Assembly: GCA_036403035.1 (NCBI GenBank)
Contig: DASWRT010000320.1
Span: 1 to 12,093 of the forward strand
Direction: 5' to 3'
From: DASWRT01 sp036403035
GTDB lineage: Bacteria > Pseudomonadota > Alphaproteobacteria > ATCC43930 > CGMCC-115725
Length of the DNA: 12,093 bases
Part shown: positions 7,520-12,093 of the stretch, piece by piece
Layout of the letters: each line of letters starts with the position of its first letter
Numbering within the stretch: position 1 is the first letter of the stretch
Made by a program: the position numbers and the translations under genes
Notes under the pieces: generated by a model
Seen by the model: the letters and a program-made list of their open reading frames with translations, nothing else
Database searches by the model: none
Told to the model about the DNA's origin: nothing

Positions 7520-7645
7520 ATCCCCCTCTCCCCTTGCGGGAGAGGGCCGGGGTGAGGGGTCTTACCCAATACTCCGGCGCGAAGCGCCGCCCCCCCTCAC
7601 CCTCCCGCTTCGCGGGCCCCTCCCTCTCCCGCAAGGGGAGAGGGA
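7520..7645. repeat. Large palindromic intergenic repeat, copy 1 (between ileS and lspA)
   Basis: The left arm (7520-7560, centred on CCCTCTCCCCTTGCGGGAGA) is inversely repeated by the right arm (about 7590-7645), ending CCGCAAGGGGAGAGGGAT. Smaller hairpins are nested inside: CGGCGC-GAA-GCGCCG (7575-7589) and CCCGC-TTC-GCGGG (7604-7616). The whole transcript could fold into a long branched hairpin. A related copy lies at 8798-8942. The right arm stops 20 bases before the lspA ATG. No transposase, target-site duplication or real open frame is seen. This resembles REP/MITE-like dispersed elements. Confidence 0.8.
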
Positions 7646-7665
7646 TATCATCGCGGCTGTCCCCC

Positions 7666-8154
7666 ATGCTTAAGCGCGGGCTCGTCCTCGCCGCGATCGT
7701 CGCGCTGCTCGATCAGGCGACGAAGCTGTGGATCCTCTCGATCATGCTGCCGCGGCCGCCGGGCGAGCGGACCATCGGCGTGGTGCCGGTCTTCGACATC
7801 GTCCTGGTGTGGAACCGCGGCGTCAGCTTCGGGCTGTTCAACAACAACGGCACGATCAACGCCATCGCCTTCTCACTCCTTGCAGGGGCGATCATCGTGC
7901 TGCTGCTGGTCTGGCTGCGGCGGGCGCGGACGCCGATGATCGCGGCCGGCGTCGGACTGGTGATCGGCGGCGCAGTCGGCAACGTGGTCGACCGGCTGCG
8001 GATCGGCGCGGTGGTCGACTTCCTCGATTTCCACGTCGCCGGCTGGCACTGGCCGGCCTTCAACGTCGCCGACGCGGCGATCTGCATCGGCGTCGGGCTG
8101 CTGCTGCTGGACAGCTTGCTCGGGCGCGGGGAAACACGTACTTATGGGGCATGA
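7666..8154 (+). CDS. lspA: Lipoprotein signal peptidase (signal peptidase II)
   Basis: LspA is an inner-membrane aspartic protease that cuts the signal peptide from prolipoproteins before the diacylglyceryl-cysteine. The 162-residue protein has four hydrophobic segments (about residues 5-25, 65-85, 90-106 and 132-150). The catalytic aspartates are D109 in GNVVDRLRIG and D136 in FNVADA, and the conserved D16 (DQATK) and N50 (WNRGVSFG) are also present. The ATG at 7666 gives a standard N-terminus, but no clear Shine-Dalgarno sequence precedes it; the palindromic repeat ends just upstream. The upstream frame is open through the repeat, but that translation is repeat-derived. It pairs with ileS as in many bacteria, and its stop overlaps the start of the following lipoprotein gene, suggesting translational coupling. 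Confidence 0.96.
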   Translation: MLKRGLVLAAIVALLDQATKLWILSIMLPRPPGERTIGVVPVFDIVLVWNRGVSFGLFNNNGTINAIAFSLLAGAIIVLLLVWLRRARTPMIAAGVGLVIGGAVGNVVDRLRIGAVVDFLDFHVAGWHWPAFNVADAAICIGVGLLLLDSLLGRGETRTYGA

Positions 8155-8780
8155 TGCGCCTTTGCACCGTTAAGTTCCGTCGCGCAGGTCTCCTGCTCGC
8201 GACCGTCCCCGCCGTGGCGCTGCTCGGCGGCTGTGATAATCCGAAGCGCGCGCTCGGCCTGGAGCGCACGCTGCCCGACGAGTTCGCGGTCGTCTCGCGG
8301 GCGCCGCTGACGCTGCCGCCGGACTTCACGCTGCGCCCGCCGCAGCCGGGCGCCATGCGGGGACAGGATGCGCCGCCAGTGCAGAGAGCGCGCCAGACCG
8401 TGTTCCGCGCCCCCAACAGCGATACGGGATCCGCCGCGCCCGCCGGCGCCAGCAGCGGCGGTTCCGGAACGGCGGCCGTGGCAAGCGGCACGCAGAGCGC
8501 CGGCGAGCTGGCGCTGCTGCGGCAAGCCGGCGCCGCGGACGCCGATCCTTCCATCCGGCAGCGGGTCGATCGGGAAACAACGCAGCAGGCCGAGAACGAC
8601 AAGAGCTTCGTCGACACGCTGCTCTTCTGGCGCACCAAGGAGACGCCCGGCACCGTCATCGATGCCGAGAAGGAGAATCAGCGGATCCGCGAGAACGCCG
8701 CGCTGGGCAAGCCGGCTACGGAAGGCGACACGCCGTCGATCAAGCGCCGCAAGAAGGCGCTCCTCGAAGGAATCTTCTGA
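8151..8780 (+). CDS. DUF3035 family lipoprotein (BamF-like)
   Basis: This is a 209-residue predicted lipoprotein. A basic N-terminus and hydrophobic stretch lead to the lipobox VALLGGC with C28 as the lipidated residue, followed by D29. A low-complexity Ala/Gly/Ser linker spans about residues 75-125. The conserved C-terminal part has FVDTLLFWRTKE (153-164), a charged helix-like segment ending RIRENAALGKP, and the terminal LEGIF. This pattern matches my recollection of the alphaproteobacterial DUF3035 family, some members of which are named BamF, a small lipoprotein of the outer-membrane beta-barrel assembly machine. The BamF role is inferred, not shown here. The start is ATG at 8151, or the adjacent ATG at 8154. 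Either overlaps the lspA stop, and GGGG at 8146-8149 is the only nearby ribosome-site candidate. Placement after lspA fits a lipoprotein substrate. Confidence 0.85.
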   Translation: MMRLCTVKFRRAGLLLATVPAVALLGGCDNPKRALGLERTLPDEFAVVSRAPLTLPPDFTLRPPQPGAMRGQDAPPVQRARQTVFRAPNSDTGSAAPAGASSGGSGTAAVASGTQSAGELALLRQAGAADADPSIRQRVDRETTQQAENDKSFVDTLLFWRTKETPGTVIDAEKENQRIRENAALGKPATEGDTPSIKRRKKALLEGIF

Positions 8781-8797
8781 GCCGCACCAGGGAATTC

Positions 8798-8942
8798 TCC
8801 TTCTTCCCTTGCGGGAGAGGGCCGGGCTGAGGGGTCTCACAAGCAAGAGGCCGGTGCCTTCGGCGGAACGGAGTTCCGCCAGCTTTTCTGCGGCGAGAGG
8901 CGCCGTTCCCCTCATCCTCCCTCTCCCGAAAGGGGAGAGGGA
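8798..8942. repeat. Large palindromic intergenic repeat, copy 2 (before the M16 genes)
   Basis: The left arm contains CCCTTGCGGGAGAGGGCC (about 8806-8823) and the right arm ends CCCGAAAGGGGAGAGGGAT. The arms are inversely related and close to those of copy 1 at 7520-7645, with substitutions. The interior differs: it carries the hairpin GGCGGAAC-GGA-GTTCCGCC (8862-8880), which also occurs with one changed loop base at 215-233. It begins 18 bases after the lipoprotein stop codon and ends about 90 bases before the first M16 start. Confidence 0.78.
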
Positions 8943-9021
8943 TCTCAAGATCACCTTTCCGCCACAATCCGCCTGAACCCTGTGCGCCACCGGGCGCCGT
9001 GCCATATTCCTGCCCAGCCCT

Positions 9022-9037
9022 GGGAGGTCGACACGTG
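9022..9037 (+). promoter_or_regulatory. Strong ribosome binding site that sets the M16 start
   Basis: GGGAGG (9022-9027) lies 7 bases before a GTG codon (9035-9037). An in-frame ATG at 8999 lacks such a site and would precede the signal peptide with 12 unconvincing residues, so the GTG is preferred. Confidence 0.75.
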
Positions 9038-10423
9038 AGAATTCCATCTCCTCGTCATCGCTGCGGGAATGCAATCGCCGCCGCTATCCGGCGGCTGGCC
9101 GTCGCGATGCTCTTCCTCGCCGTTGCCGCCGCGGCGCCTGCGTCGGCTTGGGCGGAGCGTTTCGGCGCCGGGCATTTCACGCTCGACAACGGAATGCAGG
9201 TGGTGGTGATCCCGAACCACCGCGTCGCCGCCGTCACGCATATGGTCTGGTACAAGGTCGGCGCGGCCGACGACCCGTACGGCCGCTCCGGGCTGGCGCA
9301 TTTCCTCGAACACCTGATGTTCAAGGGAACGAAGGACGCGCCGCCGGGGACCTTCACGCGCCTCGTCGCGCAGAACGGCGGGCGGGAGAACGCCTTCACG
9401 ACGCAGGACTACACGGCTTTCTACCAGACGGTCGCGGCCGACCGGCTGGAGATGGTCATGAAGTTCGAAGCCGATCGCATGACCAACCTCGTGCTGACCG
9501 ACGACGTGGTGCTGCCGGAACGCGACGTCATCATCGAGGAGCGGCACATGCGGATCGACAACGAGCCCTCCGCGCTGTTCAACGAGCAGTTCCGCGCCTC
9601 GCTGTTCCTGCACCACCCGTACCGCATCCCGACGATCGGCTGGGAGCACGAGATGCGCCAGCTCTCGACTGAAGATGCGCTAGCCTTCTATCACCGCTGG
9701 TACGCGCCGAATAACGCCGTGCTGGTGATCGCCGGCGACGTCACTGCCGAACAGGTCAAGCCGCTCGCCGAGAAATATTACGGCGCGATCCCGATGCGTC
9801 CGGTGCCGGCGCGCGTCCGCGTCGCCGAGCCGCCGCACTACGCCGCGGTCCGGCTGGAGATGAAGAGCACGCGGATCGCGCAGCCGACCTGGAGCCGGCA
9901 GTACCTCGCGCCGAGCTACGCCTTCGGCGAGACGAAGCACGCCTACGCGCTCCAGGTGCTCGCCGACGTGCTGGGCGGCGGCTCGACGTCGCTCCTCTAC
10001 CGCCATCTCGTCCTGGACAAGCAGGTCGCCCTGGACGCCGGAACCTTCTACAGCCCCGGACCGCTCCAGATGTCGACCTTCGGCTTCTACGCGACGCCGC
10101 GGCCCGGCGTTGCCGTCGCCGACCTCGAAAAGGCGATCGAGGAGGAGATCCGGACCCTGCTGCGCGACGGCGTCGAGGCCGACGCGGTGCAGCGCTCGAA
10201 GAGCCGCATGGTCGCAGAGGCGGTCTATTCCCGCGATAGCCTGAGCGGCCCCGCGAACCTGTTCGGCGCGGCGCTGGTCACCGGCCGGACCGTCGACGAC
10301 GTCGAGAACTGGCCGTCCCGGATCGGCGACGTGACTCTCGATCAGGCGAACGACGCGCTGCGCTTCGTCATCAACGACAAGACCGCCGTAACCGGCGTCC
10401 TGCTGCCGGAGCCGACATCGTGA
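9035..10423 (+). CDS. M16 family zinc metallopeptidase, catalytic subunit
   Basis: This is a 462-residue secreted or periplasmic M16B peptidase. An N-terminal signal peptide has a basic start, a hydrophobic core (about residues 21-34) and an APASAWA cleavage region (after residue 38 or 40). The inverted zinc motif is H89-F-L-E92-H93 (AHFLEHLMFKGT), with the distal ligand E169 in ERDVIIEERHMR, spaced as in the mitochondrial processing peptidase beta subunit. The second half has the usual M16 C-terminal domain (VLADVLGGGSTS...). Where active M16 enzymes have the substrate-binding Arg and Tyr, this protein aligns L327 and D334, so it should need a partner for that part. The next gene overlaps it and supplies the pair. 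Substrates are unknown; short or unfolded envelope peptides are the likely class. It probably acts as a heterodimer. Confidence 0.92.
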   Translation: MRIPSPRHRCGNAIAAAIRRLAVAMLFLAVAAAAPASAWAERFGAGHFTLDNGMQVVVIPNHRVAAVTHMVWYKVGAADDPYGRSGLAHFLEHLMFKGTKDAPPGTFTRLVAQNGGRENAFTTQDYTAFYQTVAADRLEMVMKFEADRMTNLVLTDDVVLPERDVIIEERHMRIDNEPSALFNEQFRASLFLHHPYRIPTIGWEHEMRQLSTEDALAFYHRWYAPNNAVLVIAGDVTAEQVKPLAEKYYGAIPMRPVPARVRVAEPPHYAAVRLEMKSTRIAQPTWSRQYLAPSYAFGETKHAYALQVLADVLGGGSTSLLYRHLVLDKQVALDAGTFYSPGPLQMSTFGFYATPRPGVAVADLEKAIEEEIRTLLRDGVEADAVQRSKSRMVAEAVYSRDSLSGPANLFGAALVTGRTVDDVENWPSRIGDVTLDQANDALRFVINDKTAVTGVLLPEPTS

Positions 10424-11787
10424 TGTTCCGCCTGTTCCGACGCGCCGCCGCGCCCGTCGCCGCCATCATCCTTCTCGTCGCGGTACCGGTCGCGGCGGCG
10501 CAAGCCGTCACGATCGACCGCGTCGTCAGCCCCGGCGGCATCGAGGCATGGCTCGTTCAGGATCCGACGCTGCCCGTCGTATCGCTCGAAGCGGCGTTCC
10601 GCGGCGGCGCCGCGACCGATCCGGCGGACAAGCCCGGCCTCGCCAACATGACGGCGTCGCTGCTCGACGAAGGCGCCGGCCCGCTCGACAGCCAAGCCTT
10701 CCAGCGCCGGATCGAGGATCTCGCCACCAGCATCCGCTTCAGCGCCTCGCAGGACAATTTCTCGACCGGCATCCGGACGCTGAAGGCCAATCTGAGCGAC
10801 GCGCTCGGACTGCTGCGCCTGTCGCTGACCGAGCCGCGCTTCGACGACGCGCCGGTCGCGCGGATCCGCAGCGAACTGGCGATCGCGCTCGCCCGGAAGG
10901 CGGAGAGCCCGAACAGCATCGCCGACCGGCAGTGGCGCGAGAACGCGCTCGACCATCATCCCTATGCGCACCAGAGCGACGGCACGCCCGAGGGCATCCA
11001 GCGGATCGCGGTCGATGACATGCGCGGCTTCGTGCGGCAACGCCTCGCCCGCGACGTGCTGACGATCGGCGTGGTCGGCGACGTGACCCCGGCGGAGCTG
11101 GGGCCGCTGCTCGACGCGACCTTCGGCGCGCTGCCGGCGAAGGCGGAGGGCGCCGACGTGCCGGACGCCAAGGTCGCGAACGGCGGGGCGGTGCTGCTGC
11201 GGCGCATGCCGATCCCGCAGACCGTCGTCGAGTTCGGCCAGACCGGGATCAAACGCAACGATCCCGACTGGTACATTGCGCTCGTCGTCAACCACATCCT
11301 GGGCGGCGGCACCTTCACCTCGCGGCTCTCCGTCGAAGTCCGGGAGAAACGCGGGCTCGCCTATTCCGTCTACAGCTATCTGGCGCCGTACCAGCATGTC
11401 GGCCTGCTGCTCGGCGGCGTCGCGACGGAAAACAGCCGCGTCGCGCAGTCGATCGAGATCATCCGCGCCGAGTGGCGGCGGATGCGCGACGAGGGGCCGA
11501 CCGAGGAAGAGCTGCGCAACGCCAAGACCTACCTCACCGGCTCCTTCCCCCTGCAATTCGACTCGACGGCCCGCATCGCGGCGACGCTGGTCGACATCCA
11601 GCAGGAGAAGCTCGGGATCGACTATCTCGACAAGCGCAATGCCTATATCGAAGCGGTGACGCTGGCCGACGCCAAACGGGTCGCGAAGCGCCTCCTCGAC
11701 CCGGACGCGCTGACCTTCAGCATCGTCGGCAACCCGGCCAACGTGACGCCGACGCGCGAGGCGCCGAAGGGCGACGGCAGGAGCTGA
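10420..11787 (+). CDS. M16 family peptidase-like protein, non-catalytic partner subunit
   Basis: This 455-residue M16 homologue has a signal peptide (hydrophobic about residues 11-25, probable cleavage after AQA at 29). The zinc motif is lost: where the upstream paralogue has AHFLEH, this protein has ANMTAS, so H89/E92/H93 become N76/A79/S80. It keeps the other conserved element, R308 and Y315 in REKRGLAYSVYSY, with the same 7-residue spacing as the substrate-binding Arg and Tyr of insulin-degrading enzyme and pitrilysin. The gene starts at GTG 10420 (GGAG 8 bases upstream), overlapping the previous stop by four bases, with an ATG at 10423 as alternative. Overlap implies coupled, near-equal synthesis. 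Known parallels are the alpha/beta pair of mitochondrial processing peptidase and periplasmic M16 heterodimers of Sphingomonas. It ends the operon; a hairpin element follows. Confidence 0.92.
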   Translation: MMFRLFRRAAAPVAAIILLVAVPVAAAQAVTIDRVVSPGGIEAWLVQDPTLPVVSLEAAFRGGAATDPADKPGLANMTASLLDEGAGPLDSQAFQRRIEDLATSIRFSASQDNFSTGIRTLKANLSDALGLLRLSLTEPRFDDAPVARIRSELAIALARKAESPNSIADRQWRENALDHHPYAHQSDGTPEGIQRIAVDDMRGFVRQRLARDVLTIGVVGDVTPAELGPLLDATFGALPAKAEGADVPDAKVANGGAVLLRRMPIPQTVVEFGQTGIKRNDPDWYIALVVNHILGGGTFTSRLSVEVREKRGLAYSVYSYLAPYQHVGLLLGGVATENSRVAQSIEIIRAEWRRMRDEGPTEEELRNAKTYLTGSFPLQFDSTARIAATLVDIQQEKLGIDYLDKRNAYIEAVTLADAKRVAKRLLDPDALTFSIVGNPANVTPTREAPKGDGRS

Positions 11788-12093
11788 CGTTGGTCGGTCC
11801 GTCGGCATGACGTCCGGCCTGGATCTCTGAAAGCGAAAACTGAATCGGAGATCGGGGGGATAAGAGAAAAGAAATCACGCTTTAACGCGAAGGCCGCGAA
11901 GAGTTCGCAAAGGACGCAAAGTAAGGGTTTCTGCGCGCCGAAGGCGTGCGATCATTCCCTTGCGACCTTCGCGTGTACTTAGCGCCCTTCGCGTTAAGGT
12001 GTTCTTTTTTAGGCTCTTGCGCAATTTTGATGATTCGCGTCCCGAAAGTACGTCTGCATCAGATTCTGTTGTTGCAAAGCCGCCTGCCTCGGG
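11788..12093. other. Intergenic end of window; no resolvable gene
   Basis: Bases 11788-11866 show no gene or clear site. The inverted repeat occupies 11867-12010. The last 83 bases are ambiguous. On the minus strand a frame ends at TAA (12009-12011) with 27 codons entering from the right edge, its tail LMQTYFRDANHQNCARA directly followed by the A-run and the inverted repeat. On the plus strand an ATG at 12030 opens a frame to the window end, but it has no ribosome site. The minus-strand gene end is slightly more plausible because it would be convergent on a terminator-like element. Confidence 0.35.
11867..12010. repeat. Long imperfect inverted repeat with 10-base periodicity; possible bidirectional terminator
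   Basis: TTAACGCGAAGG (11882-11893) is exactly inverted as CCTTCGCGTTAA (11986-11997). Outside these, the left side has AAAAGAA (11867-11873) and the right side has GTTCTTTTTT (12001-12010). The arms continue inward with partial matching to a small central hairpin around 11933-11949. The left arm consists of CGCGAAG, CGCGAAG, CGCAAAG, CGCAAAG units at about 10-base steps. A strong stem followed by six T, 220 bases after the last M16 gene, could end transcription on the + strand, and the A-run could serve the other strand. It also looks like a dispersed repeat. Confidence 0.65.

Noticed and set aside
4942..7665. A very long +1-shifted frame joining the ileS region and the repeat to lspA
   Set aside because: The part before 7666 is an out-of-frame reading of ileS and the palindromic element. 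Only the segment from 7666 matches LspA.

Overview
The window is high-GC chromosomal DNA from an alphaproteobacterium, most likely Rhodospirillales or a near relative. The evidence is strong G/C preference at third codon positions, a TTGAC-N17-CTATGT promoter of the alphaproteobacterial type, a DUF3035 (BamF-like) lipoprotein gene, and the order ribF-ileS-lspA-DUF3035-M16-M16. I cannot name the species.

Layout. Bases 1-159 hold what looks like the 3' end of a rightward gene. Bases 160-606 are non-coding and repeat-rich: a hairpin-bearing element at 162-267, four AACAGG units at an exact 11-base period (392-430), and a possible stem plus T-run terminator. A leftward Rieske non-heme iron oxygenase gene (607-1656) and a rightward amidase-signature hydrolase gene (1850-3304) are divergent across about 190 bases. 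Both are probably metabolic genes with unknown substrates. Next come ribF (FMN/FAD synthesis), a convincing promoter at 4456-4483 with a long leader, and then ileS, lspA, a lipoprotein gene and two M16 peptidase genes, all rightward. The last 300 bases hold a long imperfect inverted repeat ending in A and T runs, then an unresolved edge.

How the genes fit together. ileS and lspA are a classic pair. lspA overlaps the gene of a lipoprotein, which is the kind of protein LspA matures. The lipoprotein resembles the Bam accessory family BamF, and the two M16 proteins have signal peptides, so the 3' half reads as a cell-envelope cluster. The M16 pair shows reciprocal loss of active-site parts. The first has the zinc site but not the substrate-binding Arg/Tyr pair; the second has Arg/Tyr but no zinc site. 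That implies an obligate heterodimer.

Two related copies of a palindromic CCCTCTCCC-type element lie inside this operon (7520-7645 and 8798-8942). The second carries a hairpin almost identical to one at 215-233. I found no mobile-element genes, CRISPR array, tRNA or rRNA. The window is mainly housekeeping DNA; its most interesting parts are the complementary M16 pair and the repeats.
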